Source: Gemmatimonadota bacterium (GTDB lineage: Bacteria > Gemmatimonadota > Gemmatimonadetes > Longimicrobiales > RSA9). From it: a stretch of DNA of 42,742 nt. Shown here piece after piece: positions 24,545-32,988 of this stretch; the stretch's first letter is position 1; each line of letters starts with the position of its first letter. Under the pieces are notes generated by a model that did no database searches, was not told the origin of the DNA, and saw only the letters and a list, made by a program, of their open reading frames with translations. The position numbers were made by a program, and so were the translations under genes. The DNA is taken from contig SLCC01000176.1 of the NCBI GenBank assembly GCA_007126035.1, positions 1 through 42,742 of the forward strand, in the 5' to 3' direction.

Positions 24545-25816
24545 TCAGGCGGGGTGCCGCATGGCCAGGACCTGATTCGCCGCCCGCACGCCCGCCTGCC
24601 ATGCGCCCTCCACCGTGCCGACGGACTCGCTGACGGCCTCGCCGGCCAGGAACAGGGTGCCGTCCACGGGCTCGGCGAGCACCGTTGGGGCCTCGGCCCC
24701 GCCCACCAGGGCGTGGGTATAGGCCCCACGAGTCATGGCGTCGCGGCCCCAGTCCCGGCAGGCGGCGCCCTCGATCTGGGAAGCCACCTCCCTGGCGGAG
24801 CGGCCGATCATGGTGGCGAGCTCGGCCACGGCGAGCTCCACCAGCTCCTTCCGCAGCAGCCCGCGCAGGCGGGCGGAGGCCGACCCTCCGGCCCAGGCCA
24901 CGAGCCGGGGCGCGTCACCCGGCCCGGTCCACCAGGTGGGGAAGGCTCCCATGGAGTGGAGGAACTTGGGCAGGTCGTGGTCCTTACGCAGGTCCAACCA
25001 GAAATCTCGGCGGAGCCGGAGCCCGACCTTCATCACGCCGCCCATCCGCAGCAGCGCCAGAGCCCGTCTGTGCCCGCGGGGGAGCGCGCTCTGCAGGAGC
25101 ACCCGGGCCAGAATGGCTGGCGGCAGTGTCAGGATCACACGTGGCGAAGTAACGGTGCCGGGTCCGTCCGGGCCCTCCAGACTCAGCCGCACGACCCCTT
25201 CGCCGCGGACCACCTGCCGCACGACGGTGCCGTAGCTGATCATTCCTTCAGGGAGCGGTCGGCTCAGGGTCGTGGGCAGCACGTCCAGCCCGCTGGCGAC
25301 CTGGACCTGGGCATCACCACCGCCCGCGCCTTCCGAGCCCTCCTCGATCCGCGTCACCCAGAGGGTGCTCACTGAACCGACTGGTGCGGCGTGATACTGC
25401 TCCACGTAGCGGGCGGCCATGGCCCTGGCGTCGGAGTCGCCGGAGGTAGCATGGAGGGCGGCGGCCAGGGGGAGGTCACCCTCCGCCGTCAGGTCTCCCG
25501 CCTCCCGCAGCACCCGGAGCGCCGGTCCGAAATCGACCGCCTCCAGCTCGCCGTGGTGCATGCGGCCATGGGTGACGGGCACAGGGCACAGGGTGGCACC
25601 GGCCGCCCGGATCTCCGCGGCGGCCGGACCATCGGCCTGGAGGAACTCGGCGCCCAGCTCCAGCGGCGGATCGCCGGCTCGGGTGCGGACCCGGCCGCCG
25701 GGCCGGTTGCGAGCCTCTAGCACCCGCACACCTGCGCCCGCCTCGTGGAGCTCTCGGGCCGCCACCAGGCCAGAGACACCGGCGCCTACCACTACCACAT
25801 CAGGAGAATTCATCAT
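24545..25816 (-). CDS. FAD-dependent amine oxidase family protein
   Basis: A flavoprotein of about 423 residues. The N-terminal dinucleotide fold is VVVGAGVSGLVAARELHEAG, followed by the FAD-binding LEARNRPGGRVRT block. The C-terminal FAD motif is FLAGEAVSESVGTVEGAWQAG, all as in monoamine oxidases and related flavin oxidases. The substrate is unknown: amines, polyamines, protoporphyrinogen-like or carotenoid precursors are all possible for the family. It starts at ATG 25816 (or the next ATG, 25813), 13 bases after the stop of the BadF-type kinase gene, with GAGG just upstream, so the two form one unit. It is convergent with ctaA. Confidence 0.85.
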   Translation of the reverse strand: MMNSPDVVVVGAGVSGLVAARELHEAGAGVRVLEARNRPGGRVRTRAGDPPLELGAEFLQADGPAAAEIRAAGATLCPVPVTHGRMHHGELEAVDFGPALRVLREAGDLTAEGDLPLAAALHATSGDSDARAMAARYVEQYHAAPVGSVSTLWVTRIEEGSEGAGGGDAQVQVASGLDVLPTTLSRPLPEGMISYGTVVRQVVRGEGVVRLSLEGPDGPGTVTSPRVILTLPPAILARVLLQSALPRGHRRALALLRMGGVMKVGLRLRRDFWLDLRKDHDLPKFLHSMGAFPTWWTGPGDAPRLVAWAGGSASARLRGLLRKELVELAVAELATMIGRSAREVASQIEGAACRDWGRDAMTRGAYTHALVGGAEAPTVLAEPVDGTLFLAGEAVSESVGTVEGAWQAGVRAANQVLAMRHPA

Positions 25817-25829
25817 GGCCTCGTCGTCG

Positions 25830-26753
25830 TCAGGATGCATGCCACACTGCTTCCAGTGCCCGCCTCGCCGCGCCTCGAACAGGCAAGACCATATCAGGGG
25901 CGACGCGGACGGGAGTATCTTCGAGCGCCCGCTCCAGCCGCGAACGGAGCGGTCCACCCACACCTACGAGCCCACCCGCCGCAGCCACCACGGGCGGCTC
26001 GGGCCACGGCTCCAGGGCCCGGCGGACCGCTTCCACCGTATCCGCCAGCTCCCGGGTCGCCTCGTCAGCCAGGCCGGCCGCCACGGCGTCGCCCGATTCG
26101 GCCGCCTCCAGGACCAGGGGCGCCAGCCCGGCCACTTCACTCTTGTCGGCACCCGCGGTCCAACGGATCAGGTCTGATGGATCGGAGAGGCCCAGCGTGG
26201 CGAGCAGCCGAGTGGTCAGCTCGGTAGCAGGCGCGCGACCGTCAGCGGATCGTGCCACAACCCTGAGGGCCGCCATGCCCAGGGCCCAGCCACCTCCCTC
26301 GTCGCCGAGGGGATCGCCCCAACCACCCGCACGGGCGGTGCGGCCGTCAGCGGACCGGCCCAGTGCCATCGATCCCGTACCGCCCAGCAGGAGGATACCG
26401 GAGCCAGTGCCGAACGCGTCGTGGAAGGCCACCTCGGCATCAGAGAGCACCTCCACCTCCCGCGCCACACCCATGGGCTCGATGGCGGCCCGGACAGCGG
26501 CGCTCACCGCCGGTCGACCCGCTCCGGCCAGCCCCGCCACCAGGCGAGTCACGGGGAGCGACGACCCCGCGGCCACAGCCACGTCGCCGACCAGCTTCGC
26601 GACGACCGCGGCTGCGTGCTGCACGGTGGTATCACGGACCAGGGCGTGCTGGCCCTCCGCCCTGCCCCGCTCCCGGCCGTCCAGGTCCAAGGCGATAGCC
26701 CTCGACCTGGTACCGCCGCCGTCGACGCCCACACAGATCTCCGCGCCACTCAT
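25830..26753 (-). CDS. BadF/BadG-family ATPase, N-acetylglucosamine kinase-like
   Basis: A 307-residue ASKHA-fold ATPase. Phosphate-1 loop: VGVDGGGTRSRAI. Second phosphate motif: LLGGTGSMALG. A connecting motif is GWGDPLGDEGGGWALG, typical of GlcNAc/glucosamine kinases and BadF ATPases. It lacks the cysteines expected of the iron-sulphur reductase activators, so sugar phosphorylation is more likely. Its neighbour is an FAD amine oxidase and not amino-sugar genes, so the substrate is not confirmed by context. It is divergent from the aldehyde dehydrogenase gene. Confidence 0.82.
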   Translation of the reverse strand: MSGAEICVGVDGGGTRSRAIALDLDGRERGRAEGQHALVRDTTVQHAAAVVAKLVGDVAVAAGSSLPVTRLVAGLAGAGRPAVSAAVRAAIEPMGVAREVEVLSDAEVAFHDAFGTGSGILLLGGTGSMALGRSADGRTARAGGWGDPLGDEGGGWALGMAALRVVARSADGRAPATELTTRLLATLGLSDPSDLIRWTAGADKSEVAGLAPLVLEAAESGDAVAAGLADEATRELADTVEAVRRALEPWPEPPVVAAAGGLVGVGGPLRSRLERALEDTPVRVAPDMVLPVRGAARRALEAVWHAS

Positions 26754-26861
26754 CGGTGCACAATACCCACACCCATGGCCCTACGGCCAGGTGGAGCCGC
26801 TCGCGGCCTGGTTCCAGGGGTGAAACGTTGCCAAGGATGGGGCAGGTGTTCTACTGTCAAG

Positions 26862-26867
26862 TATACT
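26862..26867 (+). promoter_or_regulatory. -10-like TATACT upstream of the aldehyde dehydrogenase
   Basis: TATACT at 26862-26867 lies 77 bases before the aldehyde dehydrogenase start. No -35 with good spacing is visible. The rest of the 190-base divergent gap (26754-26943) holds a short TGGCC/GGCCA stem and nothing else I recognise. Confidence 0.25.
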
Positions 26868-26943
26868 CCCACAGGAGGCCGGAATGGCGTGGACCGGTAG
26901 TTGTTCCCTCCTGATGTCGCCGCGCACGACGAGGTGACCAAGG

Positions 26944-28524
26944 ATGGCTGAGCCCCGACCGGACCCGCCGCGCAGCGTCACGCCCGAGCTGCTGCACAGG
27001 ATAGCCCGCCGCGGCGTGGGTCATGGACAGGACCGTGAGGAGATCCAGGTCATCTCCCCATTCACCGGGCACCCCTTCGGCACCGTGCCCGCCGCCACCC
27101 CCGACGACGTGGCGCTGGCCGCGGACCGTGCCAGGGCGGCGCAGAGAGAGTGGGCCCGCAGCTCGTTCCGACAGCGCGCCGCACCCCTGCTCCGGTTCCA
27201 CGACCTGCTCCTCGGTCGCCGCAACCAGATCATGGACCTCATCCAGTGGGAGACGGGGAAGGCCAGACGAGACGCGTTCGAGGAAGTGGCCGACACCGCC
27301 ATCGTCGCCCGCTACTACGCCGTCAACGCCCGCCGCCACCTGCGCGCCGAGCGGCGGCGAGGCGCCATACCCCTGGCCACCCGCACCACCGTGGTCCATC
27401 ACCCGGTGGGTCTCGTCGGGATCATCGCGCCGTGGAACTATCCGCTGGACATGACCATTACCGACGGCCTCCCGGCACTGATGGCCGGGAACGCCGTGCT
27501 CCTCAAGCCGGACCGCCAGACACCCTTCACCGCCCTCTGGGCCGTGGACCTCCTCTATGAGGCGGGGTTGCCCGAGGGCCTCTACCAGGTGGTCAACGGC
27601 CAGGGCTCCGTGCTGGGCGAACATATCATCGACGCCGTGGACTTCCTGGCCTTCACAGGTAGCACCGACACCGGGCGGGTCGTGGCCCGGCGGGCGGCGG
27701 AAAGGCTCATCGCCTTCTCCCTGGAGCTGGGCGGCAAGAACCCGGTAATCGTACTGGACGACGCCGACCTGGACCGGGCCGCCCGCGGAGTGGCGCGCGC
27801 CTGCTTCTCAATGGCCGGCCAGCTGTGCGTCGCCGCCGAGCGGGTGCTGGTCCACCAGGACGTGGCCCAGGACTTCAGCCACAGGCTGGTAGAGCGGGTG
27901 CGGTCAATGCGGCTGAAGCTGTCTCTGGACTGGGACGCGGACATGGGATCCATGATCTCCCGGCATCAGCTCGAGGCGGTCCAGGCACAGCTGGACGAGG
28001 CGGTCCGGCGAGGGGCACGGATCCTGGTGGGCGGGCGCCACCGCCCGGACATCGGACCGTTCGTCCTGGAGCCCACGGTGGTGGCCGACGTGCCGCCCGA
28101 CGTGGACCTGGCGGTCGAGGAGACGTTCGGGCCGGTGGTGGGTATCTACACGTTCCGCGACGACGACCAGGCCGTCAGCATCGCCAACGCCAGCCGCTAC
28201 GGCCTGAACGCCAGCATCTGGGGCGGAAACGAGCGGCGGGCCAGGGCCGTGGCGCGCCGGCTCCAGGTCGGCACCGCCAACATCAATGATGGCTACGCCG
28301 CCACCTGGGGCTCCGTCGACGCGCCCATGGGTGGGTTCAAGGACTCCGGCCTGGGCAGAAGGCACGGAAGGGAAGGCATCCTCAAGTACACCGAGACCCA
28401 GACCATCGCCCGCCAGAGATGGTTCGAGCTCGGGACCTCGGTCTGGATCTCGGCCCGCTGGTTCGCCCGCCTCGTCACATGGTGGCTCCGCCTGCTCCGC
28501 AGGGCGCCGGGAAGCCGGCGATAG
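26944..28524 (+). CDS. aldehyde dehydrogenase (succinate-semialdehyde dehydrogenase type)
   Basis: A 526-residue NAD(P)-dependent aldehyde dehydrogenase. The cofactor loop region has APWNYPLDMTITDGLPAL and LLKPDRQTP. The general base is E261 in LELGGKNPVIVLDDAD, the nucleophile C295 in GQLCVAAERVLV, and the late EETFGPVVGIYTF block is present. The sequence ends with a basic, Trp-rich tail (about 495-526) beyond the core, possibly a membrane-facing helix. The substrate is likely succinate semialdehyde or another medium aldehyde, but this is not certain. The start ATG follows GAGGTG. It is divergent from the BadF-type kinase gene. Confidence 0.88.
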   Translation: MAEPRPDPPRSVTPELLHRIARRGVGHGQDREEIQVISPFTGHPFGTVPAATPDDVALAADRARAAQREWARSSFRQRAAPLLRFHDLLLGRRNQIMDLIQWETGKARRDAFEEVADTAIVARYYAVNARRHLRAERRRGAIPLATRTTVVHHPVGLVGIIAPWNYPLDMTITDGLPALMAGNAVLLKPDRQTPFTALWAVDLLYEAGLPEGLYQVVNGQGSVLGEHIIDAVDFLAFTGSTDTGRVVARRAAERLIAFSLELGGKNPVIVLDDADLDRAARGVARACFSMAGQLCVAAERVLVHQDVAQDFSHRLVERVRSMRLKLSLDWDADMGSMISRHQLEAVQAQLDEAVRRGARILVGGRHRPDIGPFVLEPTVVADVPPDVDLAVEETFGPVVGIYTFRDDDQAVSIANASRYGLNASIWGGNERRARAVARRLQVGTANINDGYAATWGSVDAPMGGFKDSGLGRRHGREGILKYTETQTIARQRWFELGTSVWISARWFARLVTWWLRLLRRAPGSRR

Positions 28525-28654
28525 CGGAGCCCACGACCGACGCACCTTCTCTCGCTCAGGAGTGTATATCAGCGGGCGGTGTCGCTGACGCGATGTCACG
28601 GGATCCACCGGGCTCGGCAGGCGGCCCCAGGTCCTCTTCCTGGAGACTAAGGAT

Positions 28655-31444
28655 ATGGAGAGCAGGCGACGCAGGCTGGTACTATGGGCAGGGGCAATTG
28701 TCGTCGTACTCCTCGTGGTGCTGGCGACGGCGCCTCTCCTGTTCCGGGACCGGATCGAGTCCGGGCTGAAGGCGCGGATCTCGAGCGGCGTCGACGCGCA
28801 GGTGGACTGGAGCGGCGTCGGTGTGAGCCTGCTCCGCAGCTTCCCGAACCTGAACGTGCGGGTGCACGACCTGGTGGTCACAGGCGCCGGTGCGTTCCAC
28901 GGTGACTCCCTGGTCACGGTGGAGCGGTCCACGCTGGTGCTGGACGTGGTGAGCGTGATCCGGAGCCTGCGGAGCGACCACCCGGTGGTGGTGAGGTCGT
29001 TCGAGCTCCACTCGCCGGACCTGCGGCTGGTGGTACTGGAGGACGGCCTGGCCAACTGGGACATAGTGGCCGCCGCGGCTGAGGCGGACCCGGCGGACCC
29101 GGCCCGGGATTTCCGGCTCACCCTGAGCGCCTTCACTTTGCGGGACGGGAGCATCAGCCTGGACAACCGCCAGGCGGGTATACAGGCCTCGGTTCACGGT
29201 TTGCGCCAGTCCCTCCGTGGAGACGTCGGTAGCACCCGATTCTCGCTGGACACCGAGACTTCGGCGGACGCGGTCTCGGTGCAGTTCGCCGGGATCCCGT
29301 ACCTGAGCCGGGCCCGTCTCCATGTGCGGGCCGACCTGGACGTGGACACGGAGGCGGGGCGGGTCCAGATCCGGGAGAACCGGATCCGTCTGAACGACCT
29401 CCTGCTGGACCTGGCGGGCTCGGTGGCCATGGTCGATGACAAGATGGCCCTGGACCTGAGCTTCGCGGCGCCGGGCACCGAGTTCCGGGAGATCCTGTCC
29501 ATGGTCCCCGCCGTCTACGCCGGCGAGTTCGAGCACGTCCGGACGGCCGGGACCATGGCCATCGCGGGCTGGGTGCGGGGGGAGTACGGACCTTCCGATT
29601 TCCCTGCCCTGGCCATTGAGGCGACGGTGACGGACGGGAGCTTCCGCTATCCTGACCTCCCGCTCCCGGCCCGCGACATAGCCCTGGACCTGTCCGTCAC
29701 CAACCCGGGCGGCCACCTGGACCGCACCGTCCTGGATCTGCGGCGGTTCCACCTGGTGCTGGGTGACGACCCGGTACGCGGCTCCCTCCGCATGAGCACG
29801 CCCGTGTCGGACCCGGACGTCCGGGCCAGCCTGACGGGTCGGGTGGACCTGTCGGATCTGGGCCGCACCGTCAAGCTGGACGCGGTGGAGGAGCTGATGG
29901 GCATCGTAGTGGCCGACGCATCCGTCCAGGCCCGGATGTCGGACCTGGACGCCGGGCGCTACGACCGGATCGACGCCGACGGCACCATCGCCATCTCTGA
30001 CCTGACGCTCCGGGCCATCGATCTGCCCCACCCGCTGATGGTGGACGAGGCGCGCCTCCGCCTGACGCCCCAGCACGCGGAGCTGGCGGCGTTCCGTGGC
30101 CGGTTGGGGAGCAGCGACCTGGCCATGACCGGTCGCCTGGACAACCTCCTGGGCTTCGTGCTCCGGGACGAGGAGCTTCGTGGCGAGGCGAGTCTGACCA
30201 GCCGCCTCGTCGCCCTGGATGAATGGCGCTCCGAAGACGATATCGAGGCGATCCCGGTGCCACGCAACATCGACTTCGTCCTGGACGCCGTGATCGACCA
30301 GATCACGTTCGGCGACCTGGACATGCGTGACGCCCGGGGCGACCTGCGGGTCCGGAACCAACGGGTGACGCTCCAGGACTTCAGCCTGGCCATGCTGGGC
30401 GGGGGCATGACCCTGACGGGGTACTACGAGACCCTGGACCCGACCCGGCCCGCGTTCGACATGGACCTGCGCCTGGCGGACCTGGACGTGCCGGCTTTCG
30501 CCGGGCTCGGCCCGGTCCAGGCCTTCGCCCCGGTGGCCAGCTACGCGGTGGGCAATATCTCCGCGGAGCTCAGGCTGAACGGCGTCCTGGGCCCTGACCT
30601 GCTGCCCCAGCTCGAGGTGCTGTCGGGCCTGGGCTCGTTCCAGACCGTGGGCATCAGGCTCCAGGACTTCCCGCCGCTGGACCGCCTGGCCGACGCGCTA
30701 CAGATGTCCCAGCTCAACGACCCGGGCTTCGTGGACTTCGGCTCCACCCTGGTCATCCGGGACGGCCGGCTCCACGTGAGCCCGTTCACGGTCGCCGTCA
30801 GCGACATCGCCATGAACATCAGCGGCTCGAACGGACTGGACCAGTCCCTCGACTACAGGCTGGCGCTCGAGGTGCCTCGTTCGATGCTGGGCAGCGGTGC
30901 GGAGCGAGTTGTCACGAGCCTGATCTCCCAGGCCGGCCGTACTGGGGTGGAGCTGCGGCCCACGGACGTGATCACCCTCGGCGCGGCGCTCACCGGGTCA
31001 ATCATGAACCCGGCCATCGCCGTGGACTTCCGGGGCGTCGCCGCGTCGGCCGGCAGGGGAGTCGAGCAGGCGGTCCGCCAGGAGGCCGACCGGCGGGTCG
31101 AGGAGATGGAGCAACGGTTGGACGCGGCCGCCGAGGAGACCAGGCAACGGGCCCGGGAGGAAGCGGAGCGCATCATGGCCGAGGCCGAGCGGCGGGCTAC
31201 CGGCATCCGCAACGAGGCACAGCGGCTGGCCGAGGTGGTGCGACGAGAGGGGAACGAGCAGGCCGACGCCCTCCTGGGCCGGGCCACCACGCCCGCCGCC
31301 AGGCTTGCTGCCCGGCCGGCGGCTGATCGGCTCAGGCGGGAGGCGGAGGAGCGGGCGGACCGGATCATCCAGGAGGCGGACGAGCGGGCTGATGCACTGC
31401 TGGCGGAGGCACGGGTCAGGGCAGACCTGGCAACGGAGCCGTGA
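28655..31444 (+). CDS. AsmA-family protein with C-terminal coiled coil
   Basis: A 929-residue protein with an N-terminal membrane helix (about 7-29) and the AsmA N-terminal pattern LLRSFPNLNVRVHDLVV. Repeated beta-strand blocks run to about residue 790, including the AsmA C-terminal region (GLGSFQTVGIRLQDF, INISGSNGLDQSLDYRL-like). Such proteins bridge the inner and outer membrane and are linked to lipid transport. The last 130 residues (about 795-929) form a long Glu/Arg/Ala-rich coiled coil with REEAERIMAEAERRA and DERADALLAEARVRAD, unusual as an addition to the family. GGAG precedes the ATG. It is convergent with the AmrS gene, with 36 bases between stops. Confidence 0.82.
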   Translation: MESRRRRLVLWAGAIVVVLLVVLATAPLLFRDRIESGLKARISSGVDAQVDWSGVGVSLLRSFPNLNVRVHDLVVTGAGAFHGDSLVTVERSTLVLDVVSVIRSLRSDHPVVVRSFELHSPDLRLVVLEDGLANWDIVAAAAEADPADPARDFRLTLSAFTLRDGSISLDNRQAGIQASVHGLRQSLRGDVGSTRFSLDTETSADAVSVQFAGIPYLSRARLHVRADLDVDTEAGRVQIRENRIRLNDLLLDLAGSVAMVDDKMALDLSFAAPGTEFREILSMVPAVYAGEFEHVRTAGTMAIAGWVRGEYGPSDFPALAIEATVTDGSFRYPDLPLPARDIALDLSVTNPGGHLDRTVLDLRRFHLVLGDDPVRGSLRMSTPVSDPDVRASLTGRVDLSDLGRTVKLDAVEELMGIVVADASVQARMSDLDAGRYDRIDADGTIAISDLTLRAIDLPHPLMVDEARLRLTPQHAELAAFRGRLGSSDLAMTGRLDNLLGFVLRDEELRGEASLTSRLVALDEWRSEDDIEAIPVPRNIDFVLDAVIDQITFGDLDMRDARGDLRVRNQRVTLQDFSLAMLGGGMTLTGYYETLDPTRPAFDMDLRLADLDVPAFAGLGPVQAFAPVASYAVGNISAELRLNGVLGPDLLPQLEVLSGLGSFQTVGIRLQDFPPLDRLADALQMSQLNDPGFVDFGSTLVIRDGRLHVSPFTVAVSDIAMNISGSNGLDQSLDYRLALEVPRSMLGSGAERVVTSLISQAGRTGVELRPTDVITLGAALTGSIMNPAIAVDFRGVAASAGRGVEQAVRQEADRRVEEMEQRLDAAAEETRQRAREEAERIMAEAERRATGIRNEAQRLAEVVRREGNEQADALLGRATTPAARLAARPAADRLRREAEERADRIIQEADERADALLAEARVRADLATEP

Positions 31445-31480
31445 CGCGACCGGGAGCCTGGTGACCGGGGGCGGTGCCGG

Positions 31481-32581
31481 CTACTGGCCGGCCTTCTGCT
31501 CGCCGAGCCGGACCAGGCGTCGTCGCGAGCCCCACTGTCCCGGCCGCTCCTCGAACACGCCGGCCACCGGCACGCCGCAGTCCGGGCACGCCCCATCGCG
31601 CAGCCGCCAGGCGGTGAGCTGATAGCCGTCTCGCCCGATCAGCAGGGTCCCGCAGGGGTGGCAGCGCGTTTCGTGTCCCTCCGCATCCCGTACGTTCCCG
31701 GTGTACACGTAGCGAAGCCCGTTGGCCAGTGCTGTCCGTCGCGCGCGACGCAGAGTGGCCAGGGGCGTGGGCTCTCGGTCCAGCAGGCGGTAGTCGGGGT
31801 GGAACGCGGTGAAGTGGATCGGCACGTCGGGTCCCAGCTCCGCGGCGACCCAGGCGGTGAGCGCCTCCAGCTCGGAGGGCGAGTCGTTCTCTCCCGGGAT
31901 CAGGAGAGTGGTAAGCTCCAGCCAGACGTCTGTCTCGTGACGTATGTAGCGCAGCGTGTCAAGCACCGGCTCCAGGTGCGCCGTGCTCATCCGGCGGTAG
32001 AACCCCTGGCTGAAGGACTTCAGGTCCACGTTCGCCGCGTCCATGTGCCGGTAGAACTCCACCCTGGGCTCAGGCTCCACGTAACCCGCTGTCACCGCCA
32101 CGGTGCGGATCCCTCGCTCACGGCATGCTAGCGCCACGTCCACGGCATACTCGTGGAAGACGACGGGGTCGTTGTAGGTGAAGGCCACGCTCCGGCAACC
32201 CAGGCGGGCGGCCGCCGTTGCGATCGCTGCCGGCGTCGCCAGGTCAAGGAGCCGGTCCGTTTCCCTGGCCTTGGAGACGTGCCAGTTCTGGCAGAACCGG
32301 CACGTCAGGTTGCAGCCGGCAGTGCCGAACGAGAGGACGGCAGAGCCGGGAAGGAAATGGGAGAGGGGCTTCTTCTCTATGGGGTCGACGCAGAACCCGG
32401 TGGAGCGACCCCAGGTGAGCAAGGCTACCTGCCCGCCCACGTTCCCGCGCACGAAGCACAGCCCCCGCTGACCCCCGCGCAGGCGACATCGGCGAGGACA
32501 GAGGTCGCATTGGACCCGGCCATCCGGTAGGGAGCGCCAGTAGCGGGTCGGGTGGACGGCAACGTTTGCGAGATCACGCAT
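31481..32581 (-). CDS. amrS: AmrS-type radical SAM enzyme (AmmeMemoRadiSam system)
   Basis: A 366-residue radical SAM protein. The cluster motif is C90-N-L-T-C94-R-F-C97, then QNWHVSKARE. N-terminal CDLCPRRCRLRGGQRGLC and C-terminal CHPCG and CPDCG pairs are family hallmarks of the AmmeMemoRadiSam radical enzyme, which normally sits beside AMMECR1 and MEMO1 homologues. Neither partner lies in this window. The biochemical reaction of the system is not established. The start is ATG at 32581; the ribosome site is weak. FmdB-type and metalloprotease genes lie upstream on the same strand. Confidence 0.85.
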   Translation of the reverse strand: MRDLANVAVHPTRYWRSLPDGRVQCDLCPRRCRLRGGQRGLCFVRGNVGGQVALLTWGRSTGFCVDPIEKKPLSHFLPGSAVLSFGTAGCNLTCRFCQNWHVSKARETDRLLDLATPAAIATAAARLGCRSVAFTYNDPVVFHEYAVDVALACRERGIRTVAVTAGYVEPEPRVEFYRHMDAANVDLKSFSQGFYRRMSTAHLEPVLDTLRYIRHETDVWLELTTLLIPGENDSPSELEALTAWVAAELGPDVPIHFTAFHPDYRLLDREPTPLATLRRARRTALANGLRYVYTGNVRDAEGHETRCHPCGTLLIGRDGYQLTAWRLRDGACPDCGVPVAGVFEERPGQWGSRRRLVRLGEQKAGQ

Positions 32582-32634
32582 GCTGCGGAATTACGGTCGT
32601 TACATGCCGCCGGACCGGCGGCTCAACTCACCCT

Positions 32635-32877
32635 TCAGCCACCGCCCGGCCAGGCCCCCATGGAGCAGGCGCCTCCTGGACCACCACAGGCAGAGCCACC
32701 GGCGGGGCCGGCGCCAGCAGCACCGCTCCCACCCACAACGGCGGCAGCCGACATGGACAGCCCGGTCTCCTCACTCCCGCACTGGACGCAAGGTGGCCCG
32801 TCCGAGCGCTCACTCATCCTCCGTATCACTTCGAACCGGCTATCGCAGTCGCGGCACCGGTACTCGTAAAGTGGCAT
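32635..32877 (-). CDS. FmdB-type zinc-ribbon protein
   Basis: An 80-residue protein of the FmdB regulatory family: MPLYEYRCRDC start, with C8-x-x-C11 and C30-x-x-C33 forming the zinc ribbon, then a Gly/Ala-rich flexible tail. Family members were proposed as regulators of formamidase/acetamidase genes, but no such gene is nearby and the role is unproven. A -10-like TATACT lies about 30 bases before the ATG (32913-32908). It stops 54 bases before the AmrS start on the same strand. Confidence 0.8.
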   Translation of the reverse strand: MPLYEYRCRDCDSRFEVIRRMSERSDGPPCVQCGSEETGLSMSAAAVVGGSGAAGAGPAGGSACGGPGGACSMGAWPGGG

Positions 32878-32907
32878 CGCAGAACTCCCAGGTTTGATCT
32901 ACAGGGG

Positions 32908-32913
32908 AGTATA
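32908..32913 (-). promoter_or_regulatory. -10-like TATACT upstream of the FmdB-type gene
   Basis: On the minus strand TATACT spans 32913-32908, about 30 bases before the ATG at 32877. The matching -35 position (TACCTG) is weak and overlaps an arm of the hairpin at 32933-32963, so the hairpin could be an operator. Confidence 0.3.
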
Positions 32914-32932
32914 ACGCACCGCACTCGGGCCA

Positions 32933-32963
32933 GGTATCCCGTCTTCGAAGCAAACGGGATACC
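32933..32963 (-). terminator. 10-bp hairpin between metalloprotease and FmdB-type genes
   Basis: A perfect 10-bp inverted repeat (GGTATCCCGT at 32933-32942, ACGGGATACC at 32954-32963) with an 11-nt loop lies 26 bases after the metalloprotease stop. It may end that transcript. It could also be an operator of the FmdB-type promoter. It shares TCCCGT/ACGGGA half-sites with the repeat at 7150-7178. Confidence 0.45.
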
Positions 32964-32988
32964 CTGGTTTCCCCGAGCTGGCGGCGAG

